Source of the DNA: CAVXSP01 sp963764505
GTDB lineage: Bacteria > Acidobacteriota > Vicinamibacteria > Vicinamibacterales > SCN-69-37
Assembly: GCA_963764505.1 (NCBI GenBank)
Contig: CAVXSP010000001.1
Coordinates: 2,108,001-2,172,000, forward strand
Direction: 5' to 3'
DNA length: 64,000 bases
A program made the position numbers and the translations under genes. Positions 36,090 to 45,100 of this stretch are shown piece by piece (position 1 is the first letter of the stretch; each line of letters starts with the position of its first letter). The notes beneath the pieces were generated by a model. The model was not told the DNA's origin. It searched no databases and saw only the letters and a list, made by a program, of their open reading frames with translations.

Positions 36090-37916
36090 ATGACCCGCAC
36101 GTGGCTTTCCCTGTCCGCTGTCGGCCTGATGGCCGCAGGCGCGCTGCCCGCCGGCCAGAGGCAGTCTGCGGCCCCACCGAGCGGCGACTGCACGTTCACG
36201 GTCCAGCGCGACGTGCCGGCCACGATGCGCGACGGCACCATCCTGCGCGCCAACGTCTACACGCCGGATCCGCCCGGGCAGTATCCCGTGATCATGATCC
36301 GGCTGCCGTACAACAAGGACCGCCCGATGACCAACACGTACGGGCCGCCCGACCTGTACGCGTCGCACTGCTACATCGTCGTGTCGCAGGACGTGCGGGG
36401 GCAGTACAAGTCCGACGGCGTCTGGTACCCGTTCCGCAACGAGGCCAACGACGGCTACGACACGATCGAGTGGGCGGCGAAGCTGCCGAAGTCCAGCGGC
36501 AAGGTCGGCATGTACGGCCGCTCGTATCCAGGCGCGACGCAGTGGCTCCCGGCGATGCTGCGCCCGCCGCACCTCACGGCGATCGTGCCGGCGATGACCT
36601 CGTCCGACTACCGCGACGGCTGGACGTACGAGGGTGGCGCGCTCGACCAGGCCTTCGCCGAGGACTGGCCGGGCGAGAGTATCGCCAAGAGCGCGATGCA
36701 GCACTACCCGGACGGCGCGGCGCTCGCGGCCGAGTTCACCGCGGCGCGCGGCGCCGCCTACATGGACAAGTGGCGCTGGTTCCTGCCGCTCCGCCAGTTC
36801 CCGCCGCTGCACCCGGACGAGCCGCGAGTGGCCGACTACTTCTTCGACTGGCTGCGGCATCCGGACGCCGACGCATACTGGGAGCCCTGGAGCATCCGCC
36901 AGCACTGGTCGCAGATTACGGTCCCGGCGCTGAACTTCGAGGGCTGGTACGACATCTTCCTCAACGGCGGGATCGAGAACTTCGCCGGGATGCGCAAGGC
37001 GGGCGGCTCGACGCGGGCGCGCGACGGCCAACGGCTCGTCGTCGGACCCTGGATCCACCTGACCTGGCAGCAGAAGGTCGGGCAGCTCGATTTCGGGCCG
37101 GAAGCGGTCAACCCCATGCAGCAGCTCATGCTGCGGTGGTACGACTACTGGCTGAAGGGCGTCGCCAACGGCGTCGACCGCGAGCCCCGCGTCCGGCTGT
37201 TCGTGATGGGCGCCAACAGGTGGCGCACGGCCGACGACTGGCCGGTCGAAGGCACGGTGTTCCGCAAGTACTACCTGCACAGTGAAGGCAGCGCGAACAC
37301 GGAAACAGGCAACGGCCGTCTCGACACCACCGCGCCAGCCGCCGCTGCGACGCCGGACCGCTTCAGCTACGACCCCAAGGACCCGGTGCCCAGCATCGGC
37401 GGCCGCTTCATGTCGGTCGTCCCCGGCGGCCCCCGCGACCAGCGGCCGGTGCTGAGCCGGCCGGACGTGCTCGTCTACACGACGCCGGTCCTCGAGCGCG
37501 ACGTGGAGGTGACGGGACCGGTTGCGGTGACGCTGTATGCCTCGTCGTCGGCGCCGGATACGGACTTCACGGCCAAGCTGGACGATGTCTATCCGGACGG
37601 GACGTCGATCCTGATCACGTACGGGATTCAGCGGGCGAGATACCGCGATTCGGCGTCGCATCCGACGCTGATTTCGCCTGGCAGGATCTACGAGTACACG
37701 ATCCACGTGTGGCCGACCAGCAACCTCTTCAAGGCCGGCCACCAGATCCGGCTGGAGGTCTCGAGCAGCAACTTCCCGATGTGGGATCGCAACCCGAACA
37801 CCGGGCATCCCTTCGGACAGGACGCCGAGCTGGCCGTGGCCGAGCAGACGGTCCTCCACGACAAGAGCCATCCGTCGGCAATCACGCTGGCGATCCTCGA
37901 GACGCCGATCAAATAG
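36090..37916 (+). CDS. Exported CocE/NonD-family hydrolase (S15), copy 2
   Basis: This 608-residue product is a tandem paralogue of the preceding gene, with long near-identical runs (AMTSSDYRDGWTYEGGAL, NFEGWYDIFLNGGIENFAGM). The nucleophile is Ser145 in MYGRSYPGATQW, the His is in VVGPWIHLTW, and the C-terminal jelly roll is intact. The signal peptide (SLSAVGLMAAGALPAGQ) differs from copy 1, whose anchor is longer and more hydrophobic, so the two may differ in location. The ATG at 36090 is chosen because the signal starts there. The pair looks like a duplication followed by sub-specialisation. Confidence 0.88.
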   Translation: MTRTWLSLSAVGLMAAGALPAGQRQSAAPPSGDCTFTVQRDVPATMRDGTILRANVYTPDPPGQYPVIMIRLPYNKDRPMTNTYGPPDLYASHCYIVVSQDVRGQYKSDGVWYPFRNEANDGYDTIEWAAKLPKSSGKVGMYGRSYPGATQWLPAMLRPPHLTAIVPAMTSSDYRDGWTYEGGALDQAFAEDWPGESIAKSAMQHYPDGAALAAEFTAARGAAYMDKWRWFLPLRQFPPLHPDEPRVADYFFDWLRHPDADAYWEPWSIRQHWSQITVPALNFEGWYDIFLNGGIENFAGMRKAGGSTRARDGQRLVVGPWIHLTWQQKVGQLDFGPEAVNPMQQLMLRWYDYWLKGVANGVDREPRVRLFVMGANRWRTADDWPVEGTVFRKYYLHSEGSANTETGNGRLDTTAPAAAATPDRFSYDPKDPVPSIGGRFMSVVPGGPRDQRPVLSRPDVLVYTTPVLERDVEVTGPVAVTLYASSSAPDTDFTAKLDDVYPDGTSILITYGIQRARYRDSASHPTLISPGRIYEYTIHVWPTSNLFKAGHQIRLEVSSSNFPMWDRNPNTGHPFGQDAELAVAEQTVLHDKSHPSAITLAILETPIK

Positions 37917-37932
37917 GATCACTCGCGATCTC

Positions 37933-37954
37933 GCACGCCACGGAGCTGGCGTGC
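37933..37954 (+). terminator. Hairpin after the CocE pair
   Basis: GCACGCCA and TGGCGTGC form an 8-bp stem around CGGAGC, 17 bases after the stop of CocE copy 2. No U-run follows, so it could be a Rho-assisted stop or 3'-end protector rather than a classical terminator. Confidence 0.35.
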
Positions 37955-37998
37955 TGCCCGGATTCGGGCCTACAGCCCCCCACACGATTCCCGAAACC
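37955..37998 (+). repeat. Half-copy of an interspersed palindromic repeat
   Basis: About 35 of 44 positions match the arm of the long inverted repeat at 51482-51602 (shared core TTCGGGCC-ACAGC, ACACG and AAACCG). Both copies lie just downstream of a gene end. Here only one arm is present, next to the terminator of the receptor gene. Confidence 0.5.
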
Positions 37999-38023
37999 GC
38001 GTTAACTTCCGCGAACGAAAGAA

Positions 38024-38051
38024 AAGCGGGTGGGCCTGGGCCCACCCGCTT
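38024..38051 (-). terminator. Rho-independent terminator of TonB-dependent receptor copy 1
   Basis: AAGCGGGTGGGCC and GGCCCACCCGCTT form a GC-rich hairpin 32 bases after the receptor stop. On the minus strand it is followed by TTTTCTTTC. The same hairpin with a U-rich tail follows receptor copy 2. Confidence 0.8.
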
Positions 38052-38082
38052 CGGTGATCGGTCGGCGTGCGCGCCGGCGGCG

Positions 38083-41000
38083 TCAGAACGAGAACCGGAT
38101 GTATGCCTGCAGCGTCCGCGGATTCTGCCAGGTCGTCGCGGCGCCGAACCCGGCGTTCTGCGGCTGTACCCGGGCCTGGTTCAGCGAGCCGTCCGCGTTG
38201 TACTGGTTGTTCACGATCGTCGTCGGCGTGTTGGGGCTGTTCAGCGTCATGCTCGTCGAGCGGTTCGTGATGATCGCCTGGTTCGGCAGGTTGAACGCGT
38301 CGATGCGCAGCTGGATGCTGCGGCCGCCGCCCAGCCGGATGTTGCGCGCCAGCGAGAGGTCCAGCACGCTCTGGAAGCAGCCGGTGAGGTAGTTGTTCGA
38401 CGATTCCAGGCCGTCGCTGTTCGTGAGCGGCCCGCCGAATCCCGCCGCGTTGAACTGGGCGTACTGGTTGCTGCTGCAGCCGGCCCCGACGTCACCCAGG
38501 ATCCGGATGCGCGCCGGGAAGTCCGGCGAGCCCGTGAGGTTCACGCTCGATCCGCCGTTCTGATAGCTGTAGCCGACCGAGTACGGGCTGCCGGTCGAAC
38601 CGGTCCATACCGACGACAGCTGCCAGTCGTTGACGATCCAGCCGACCGTCCGGAGTGTGCCGGTCTTGTTCTGGAGGGCGGGCAACTGCCACACCGCCGT
38701 GGCCTTCATGAGGTGCCGCGGCTGGAGCTGATCTTCGAAGAGGGCCTGGGCGTCGCCCTGGTCGGCCCGGAGCACGGGCTGACCGCTGGCGTCGTGGTCG
38801 TAGCGCGGCGCCACGCGGGCGATGTCCCGGATCGTGATGGCGTCGTTGAAGCCGAACGAGATGCCGTTGCGCAGCCGGCGATTCACCGAAAGCTGAATGG
38901 CGTCGTATTTCCGCCAGCCGTTGTACTCCCGGAACGCGATGCCGGTGTAGCCCTGGTAGCCGCGCACGAGGTCCGGATAGAGCGCGGCCAGCGACGAGGC
39001 GCCCGGGGTCGCGCTCGGCGCCGCCGTCGGATCCTGCCGGGTCGCGTCGAACGCCGTGCCGATGTCCACGGCGTTCACCTGCCCGGTGAGCTCGGCGTTG
39101 TAGTTGTGATGGCCGACGTACGCCACGTCGAGCGACGTGTCCCACGGGAGCAGCATCTGCACGCCCGAGTTCCATTCGACCGTGGTCGGCAGGCCGGCGT
39201 GGTACTCGTAGGCCGTGAGCTGGGCGGGCGACTGCGTCGCGAGGCCCGACAGGCTCTGCAGCTGCGAGTAGCGGAGCGTCTGCAGGCTCGAGACATACGT
39301 GTTGCCGACCAGCGCCTGCGCGTTGCCGCCGCGCGGCCGGTCGAAGTACAGCCCCAGCGACCCGCGCACGACGAGGTGGGCGTTGCCGAGGACGTCATAG
39401 GCCGTGCCGAAGCGGGGCCCGACGTTCAGCCGCGGAAACAGATACGTCAGGTCGGAGATGCCGTTGCCGGCCTGGAACAGGCCGTTGCGGACCTGCCCGG
39501 AGTTCGGCACGAGCGTCCCGATCGCCAGCGCCGTATTGGGGCCGAGGAGCTGGCCGGTCAGCGGGTCCTTCGCCGAGCGGTTCGAGCCCGAACAGGTCGC
39601 CGTGTTGTTGACGCAGCCGGGGACGTACAGGACCGGCGCCGCGGCCTGGGACCACTGGTCGGGCAGGAAGTTGCCTTCCTGCGTGCAGGTGCCGCTGCCG
39701 TCGACGCAGGGAATCTTGACGTTGTCGTGCTGCGAGGTGGCATGGACGAAGCGGACGCCGTAGTCCATCGTCCACTTCGGGTTCACCCGCCAACTGTCCT
39801 GCAGGTAGGCCTCGCGGTTGTCGTAGGTGAAGGTGCCTTCGACGTAGGCGGACGCCTGCACGAACGAGCTGAAGCTGCCGATGGCCGCGTTCGAGAACCC
39901 GAACGAGGTGTCATACGGGTTCACGCCGACCGTGTCCTGCGCGAAGCTGACGGTGCCGAAGTTGGTGCCGCCGAGGACGTTGTTCTCGCGCTTCAGGCTG
40001 TGGTTGTTGTAGAAGCCCGCCTTGAAGGTATGCGCGCCCCGGACCATCGTCAGGTTCACCGCCACGTCCTGCGTCGTGTTGATGTTGATGAACCCGGGAT
40101 AGACGACGTTCGGCGGCGCCGATGTGATGCGATTGCCCCACGAGAACGCCGGCACCTTCCAGATCCGATTGCCGTCCCAATACGGCGGATTCTGGAACTG
40201 CAGGATCTCGTAGGCGTAGTAGTCGTGGTTCAGAATGTTGGCGTCCGGGAAGATCAGCGGGAAGTCCGCGAGCCCGGTCGTGCGCGCGTCGGCGACGTCG
40301 TTGACCGGCAGTCCGCCGCAGCCCGCGAGCTGGTTCCCGGCGCGGCCGTAGGTGGCCTCGAGGAACGTCAGGGGGTTGATGCTGTAGTTGACGGTCACCG
40401 CCTCCGTGCCTTTGTGCGGAATCGGCGTGATCGAATCGTTCCAGCCCGGCAGCGTGCCGATGGCGACGCGCTTGGCGTTGTTGTTGCCCTGGTACTTGAA
40501 GCTGCCCCGGAGCCGGTCGTTGAACTGGTAGTCGAGCCGGACCGCGGGCTGATAGAGCAGCGTGTCGTAGGTCGGCTGGATGAACTGGTGGTTCGTGCCG
40601 ATCGTCGTGCTCTGGTTGTTCGGCGTCGGATACATGTTGAGCAGGCTCATCCCGACGCTGTACAGCCGGTCCTTCGGAATCCGGCCGAGCACGCCGCCGT
40701 CCTTGAAGCAGGCCACCTGGCTCGACGCGCTGCAGGCGCCGCTCAACAGCGGATCCTTGATGTACGGGTAGAGGTTGCCGTTGTTGTCGGTCGTCTGGGA
40801 GAAGTCACCCTGCCGCTCGAGCGCGGTGGGCAGCCGGAAGGTCCGCTGCGTGCCGCCGGCCGTCGCCGGATTGAACTCCTCGGCGAAGAAGAAGAAGAGC
40901 TTGTTGTGCCCGCCCGGCTTGCCGACCGGCCCCCCAATCGAGAAGCCGATGTCCTGCGACTTGGACCGGGTCTTCGGCACGTCGTTGAGGATGTTGGCCT

Positions 41001-41793
41001 TGCTGTTGGCGTCCCACCTCGAGTTGCGGCGGACGTTGTAGAGCGAGCCGTGGAACACGTTCGTGCCGCTCTTGGTGACCGCCATGACCTGCAGGCCGCT
41101 GCGGAGGCCGTATTCGGCCTGGTAGCCCGACTCGAGCACCTTCACTTCCTGGATCGACTCGTTGTTGATGTTGAAGATCGCCGAGCCGCTGCTGCCGGTG
41201 TCCATCGTGGACACGCCGTCCATCGACACGTTGGTCGACATGCAGCTCTGCGTCCCCTGCGCCGTCGGCGAATTGCCGCTGCTGTTGAGCGTCACCCCTG
41301 GTGCCAGCGCGGCGACGCTCTGGAACCCGCGGTTCTGGAAGGGGAGGTTCTGGACCGAGATCGTCGGCACGACGAACGACCGTTCGCCGCTGGTCGCCTG
41401 GATCAGCGGGGTTTCGGCGACGACCTCGACGGTCTCGGTGGTGCCGCCGAGCTCGATCGTCAGCGACCCCAGGTTCGCCACGACGCCGGGGCTCACGGGT
41501 ACCCCGGTCTGCTTCAGGGTCTTGAACGACGGCATGCTGATCTCGACGGTGTAGGTGTCGACGGGGGTGACGGGAAACTGGAAGTTGCCCGTCTCGTCGG
41601 TCACGGCCGGTGCCAGCCGGGTGCCTTTGGTCTCGCTGGTCAGCGTCACCGTCGCGCCGGGGATCACGCCGCCCTGTTGGTCCTTGACGGTGCCGATCAC
41701 CCTGCCCGTGGTGATCTGCGCCGCCGCGGAGATCGCCATCAATACGATGGCGCACGCTAGCCCAGTGACCGCCGTAATTCGTCGGCCCTGCAT
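38083..41793 (-). CDS. Oar-like TonB-dependent outer-membrane receptor, copy 1
   Basis: This 1236-residue outer-membrane protein has a signal peptide (VTGLACAIVLMAISAAAQ). A carboxypeptidase-regulatory beta-sandwich lies at about 25-125 (GRVIGTVKDQQGGVIPGATVTLTSE, GNFQFPVTPVDTYTVEISM). A plug region follows (VPTISVQNLPFQNRGFQSVAALAPGV, STMDTGSSGSAIFNINNESI), then a long barrel ending LQAYIRFSF with the terminal Phe used for BAM recognition. Such receptors import or bind large oligosaccharides or peptides in Acidobacteria and Myxobacteria. The gene is intact. It is followed downstream by its own terminator and has a near-identical neighbour (copy 2). Ligand unknown. Confidence 0.9.
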   Translation of the reverse strand: MQGRRITAVTGLACAIVLMAISAAAQITTGRVIGTVKDQQGGVIPGATVTLTSETKGTRLAPAVTDETGNFQFPVTPVDTYTVEISMPSFKTLKQTGVPVSPGVVANLGSLTIELGGTTETVEVVAETPLIQATSGERSFVVPTISVQNLPFQNRGFQSVAALAPGVTLNSSGNSPTAQGTQSCMSTNVSMDGVSTMDTGSSGSAIFNINNESIQEVKVLESGYQAEYGLRSGLQVMAVTKSGTNVFHGSLYNVRRNSRWDANSKANILNDVPKTRSKSQDIGFSIGGPVGKPGGHNKLFFFFAEEFNPATAGGTQRTFRLPTALERQGDFSQTTDNNGNLYPYIKDPLLSGACSASSQVACFKDGGVLGRIPKDRLYSVGMSLLNMYPTPNNQSTTIGTNHQFIQPTYDTLLYQPAVRLDYQFNDRLRGSFKYQGNNNAKRVAIGTLPGWNDSITPIPHKGTEAVTVNYSINPLTFLEATYGRAGNQLAGCGGLPVNDVADARTTGLADFPLIFPDANILNHDYYAYEILQFQNPPYWDGNRIWKVPAFSWGNRITSAPPNVVYPGFININTTQDVAVNLTMVRGAHTFKAGFYNNHSLKRENNVLGGTNFGTVSFAQDTVGVNPYDTSFGFSNAAIGSFSSFVQASAYVEGTFTYDNREAYLQDSWRVNPKWTMDYGVRFVHATSQHDNVKIPCVDGSGTCTQEGNFLPDQWSQAAAPVLYVPGCVNNTATCSGSNRSAKDPLTGQLLGPNTALAIGTLVPNSGQVRNGLFQAGNGISDLTYLFPRLNVGPRFGTAYDVLGNAHLVVRGSLGLYFDRPRGGNAQALVGNTYVSSLQTLRYSQLQSLSGLATQSPAQLTAYEYHAGLPTTVEWNSGVQMLLPWDTSLDVAYVGHHNYNAELTGQVNAVDIGTAFDATRQDPTAAPSATPGASSLAALYPDLVRGYQGYTGIAFREYNGWRKYDAIQLSVNRRLRNGISFGFNDAITIRDIARVAPRYDHDASGQPVLRADQGDAQALFEDQLQPRHLMKATAVWQLPALQNKTGTLRTVGWIVNDWQLSSVWTGSTGSPYSVGYSYQNGGSSVNLTGSPDFPARIRILGDVGAGCSSNQYAQFNAAGFGGPLTNSDGLESSNNYLTGCFQSVLDLSLARNIRLGGGRSIQLRIDAFNLPNQAIITNRSTSMTLNSPNTPTTIVNNQYNADGSLNQARVQPQNAGFGAATTWQNPRTLQAYIRFSF

Positions 41794-41889
41794 CGATCCA
41801 TCCGCCTTCCCGGGGTGCTGGGGAGTTCAGATCCGGCTCCGCGCGGCGCCCCTGCGCGCGGAGTTGCGCTTGCCGTGAAAGTGGCGCGT

Positions 41890-41917
41890 ATCCTACAGCC
41901 GACTCTGCCGTTGCAAA
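41890..41917 (-). promoter_or_regulatory. Candidate promoter of receptor copy 1
   Basis: On the minus strand, TTTGCA (41917-41912) is followed after 16 bases by TAGGAT (41895-41890), about 97 bases upstream of the ATG. The block around the -10, GCGTATCCTACA on the plus strand, recurs at the same place upstream of copy 2. Confidence 0.5.
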
Positions 41918-41981
41918 GAGGGATTTGGGGCGGGAATGGCGAGCGGCGCTATCTACTGGTTCCGCAGTGGATTGCGAAGCG

Positions 41982-42030
41982 TACTGTTACTGGAATGAAG
42001 TATTCGGCTCACTGCTACTCAAATGGGGTA
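41982..42030. promoter_or_regulatory. Two-part upstream module of receptor copy 1
   Basis: TACTGTTACTG at 41982 and TACTCAAATGGGGTA at 42016 are 34 bases apart start to start. The second is an inverted pair of TACYYMA-like heptamers (TACTCAA / TACCCCA) around one base, the form of NarL/LuxR-type operator sites. The same two elements at the same spacing lie upstream of copy 2 while the DNA between them differs. Confidence 0.5.
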
Positions 42031-42066
42031 CGTGAGCACGACGATCGAAAACCACGCAGAAAAAGA

Positions 42067-42094
42067 AAGCGGGTGGGCCTGAGCCCACCCGCTT
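42067..42094 (-). terminator. Rho-independent terminator of TonB-dependent receptor copy 2
   Basis: AAGCGGGTGGGC and GCCCACCCGCTT form a hairpin 30 bases after the stop of copy 2, followed on the minus strand by TCTTTTTCT. It differs from the copy-1 terminator mainly in the loop. Confidence 0.8.
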
Positions 42095-42123
42095 CGGTGA
42101 TCGGTCCGGCGTGCGCGCCGGCG

Positions 42124-45100
42124 TCAGAACGAGAACCGGATGTACGCCTGCAGCGTCCGCGGATTCTGCCAGTCGCTCGCGGCGCCGAACCCGGCGTTCT
42201 GCGGCCTGGTGCGCGCGTCGTTGAGCGAGCCGTCTGCGTTGTACTGATTGTTCACGATCGTCGTGGGATCGCTCGGGTTCCGGAGGGTCATGCTCGTCTC
42301 GCGGTCGGTGATGCCGGCGGCATTGAAGGCGTTGAACGCATCGACCCGCAGTTGGATGCTGCGGCCGCCGCCCAGCCGGATGTTGCGCGCGAGCGAGAGG
42401 TCCAGCGTGCTCTCGAAGCAGCTGGTCAGGTAGTTGTTCGACGAGTCCAGGCCGTCGCTGCCGACGAGCGGCCCGGCGAACCCGGCCGCGTTGAACTGGG
42501 CGTACTGGTTGCTGCTGCAACCGGCCCCGACGTCGCCCAGAATCCGGATGCGCGCCGGGAAGTTCGGCGAGCCCGTGAGGTTCACGCTCGATCCGCCGTT
42601 CTGATAGCTGTAGCCGACCGAGTACGGGGTGCCGGTCGAACCGGTCCACACCGACGACAGCTGCCAGTCGTTGAGCACCCAACTGGCCGCTCGGAGCGCG
42701 CCGGTCTTGTTCTGGAGGGCGGGCAACTGCCACACCGCCGTGGCCTTCATGAGGTGCCGCGGCTGGAGCTGATCCTCGAAGAGGGCCTGGGCGTCGCCCT
42801 GGTCGGCCCGGAGCACGGGCTGACCGCTGGCGTCGTGGTCGTAACGCGGCGCCACGCGGGCGATGTCCCGGATCGTGATGGCGTCGTTGAAGCCGAACGA
42901 GATGCCGTTGCGCAGCCGGCGATTCACCGAAAGCTGAATCGCGTCATATTTCCGCCAGCCGTTGTACTCCCGGAACGCGATGCGGGTGTAGCCCTGGTAG
43001 CCGCGCACGAGGTCCGGATAGAGCGCGGCCAGCGACGAGGCGCCCGGAGTCGCGCTCGGCGCCGCCGTCGGATCCTGTCGGGTCCCGTCGAACGCCGTGC
43101 CGATGTCCACGTCGTTCACCTGCCCGGTGAGCTCGGCGTTGTAGTTGTGATGGCCGACGTACGCCACGTCGAGCGACGTGTCCCATGGGAGCAGCATCTG
43201 CACGCCCGAGTTCCATTCGACCGTGGTCGGCAGGCCGGCGTGGTACTCGTAGGCCGTGAGCTGGGCGGGCGACTGCGTCGCGAGGCCCGACAGGCTCTGC
43301 AGCTGCGAGTAGCGGAGCGTCTGCAGGCTCGAGACATACGTGTTGCCGACCAGCGCCTGCGCGTTGCCGCCGCGCGGCCGGTCGAAGTACAGCCCCAGCG
43401 ACCCGCGCACGACGAGGTGGGCGTTGCCGAGGACGTCATAGGCCGTGCCGAAGCGGGGCCCGACGTTCAGCCGCGGAAACAGATACGTCAGGTCGGAGAT
43501 GCCGTTGCCGGCCTGGAACAGGCCGTTGCGGACCTGCCCGGAGTTCGGCACGAGCGTCCCGATCGCCAGCGCCGTATTGGGGCCGAGGAGCTGGCCGGTC
43601 AGCGGGTCCTTCGCCGAGCGGTTCGAGCCCGAACAGGTCGCCGTGTCGTTGACGCAGCCGGGGACGTACAGGACCGGCGCCGCGGCCTGGGACCACTGGT
43701 CGGGCAGGAAGTTGCCTTCCTGCGTGCAGGTGCCGCTGCCGTCGACGCAGGGAATCTTGACGTTGTCGTGCTGCGAAGTGGCGTGGACGAAGCGGACGCC
43801 GTAGTCCATCGTCCACTTCGGGTTCACCCGCCAGCTGTCCTGCAGGTAGGCCTCGCGGTTGTCGTAGGTGAAGGTGCCTTCGACGTAGGCGGACGCCTGC
43901 ACGAACGAGCTGAAGCTGCCGATGGCCGCGTTCGAGAACCCGAACGAGGTGTCATACGGGTTCACGCCGACCGTGTCCTGCGCGAAGCTGACGGTGCCGA
44001 AGTTGGTGCCGCCGAGGACGTTGTTCTCGCGCTTCAGGCTGTGGTTGTTGTAGAAGCCCGCCTTGAAGGTGTGCGCGCCCCGGACCATCGTCAGGTTCAC
44101 CGCCACGTCCTGCGTCGTGTTGATGTTGATGAACCCGGGATAGATGATGTCCGGCGGCGCCGATGTGATGCGATTGCCCCACGAGAACGCCGGCACCTTC
44201 CAGATCTGATTGCCATCCCAATACGGCGGATTCTGGAACTGCAGGATCTCGTAGGCGTAGTAGTCGTGGTTCAGAATGTTGGCGTCCGGGAAGATCAGCG
44301 GGAAGTCCGCGAGCCCGGTCGTGCGCGCGTCGGCGACGTCGTTGACCGGCAGGCCGCCGTTTCCGGCGAGCTGGTTCCCGGCGCGGCCGTAGGTGGCCTC
44401 GAGGAACGTCAGCGGGCTGATGCTGTAGTTGACGGTCACCGCCTCCGTGCCTTTGTGCGGGATCGGCACGATCGAGTCGTTCCAGCCCGGCAGCGTGCCG
44501 ATGGCGACGCGCTTGGCGTTGTTGTTGCCCTGGTACTTGAAGCTGCCCCGGAGCCGGTCGTTGAACTGGTAGTCGAGCCGGACCGCGGGCTGATAGAGCA
44601 GCGTGTCGTAGGTCGGCTGGATGAACTGGTGGTTCGTGCCGATCGTCGTGCTCTGGTTGTTCGGCATCGGATACATGTTGAGCAGGCTCATCCCGACGCT
44701 GTACAGCCGGTCCTTCGGAATCCGGCCGAGCACGCCGCCGTCCTTGAAGCAGGCCACCTGGCTCGACGCGCTGCAGGCGCCGCTCAACAGCGGATCCTTG
44801 ATGTACGGATAGAGCTTGCCCTGATTGTCCGTGGTCTGGGAGAAGTCGCCCTGCCGCTCGAGCGCGGTGGGCAGCCGGAAGGTCCGCTGCGTGCCGCCGG
44901 CCGTCGCCGGATTGAACTCCTCGGCGAAGAAGAAGAAGAGCTTGTTGTGCCCGCCCGGCTTGCCGACCGGCCCCCCGATCGAGAAGCCGATGTCCTGCGA
45001 CTTGGACCGGGTCTTCGGCACGCCGTTGAGGATGTTGGCCTTGCTGTTGGCGTTCCACTTCGAGTTGCGGCGGACGTTGTAGAGCGAGCCGTGGAACACG

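Larger units (their letters stand above)
41794..42123. other. Intergenic region between the two receptor genes
   Basis: These 330 bases hold, from left to right, the promoter region of receptor copy 1 (41890-41917), the 11-mer TACTGTTACTG (41982-41992), the palindrome-like TACTCAAATGGGGTA (42016-42030) and the terminator of copy 2 (42067-42094). No gene is visible. The sequence is more AT-rich than the genes around it. Confidence 0.7.
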
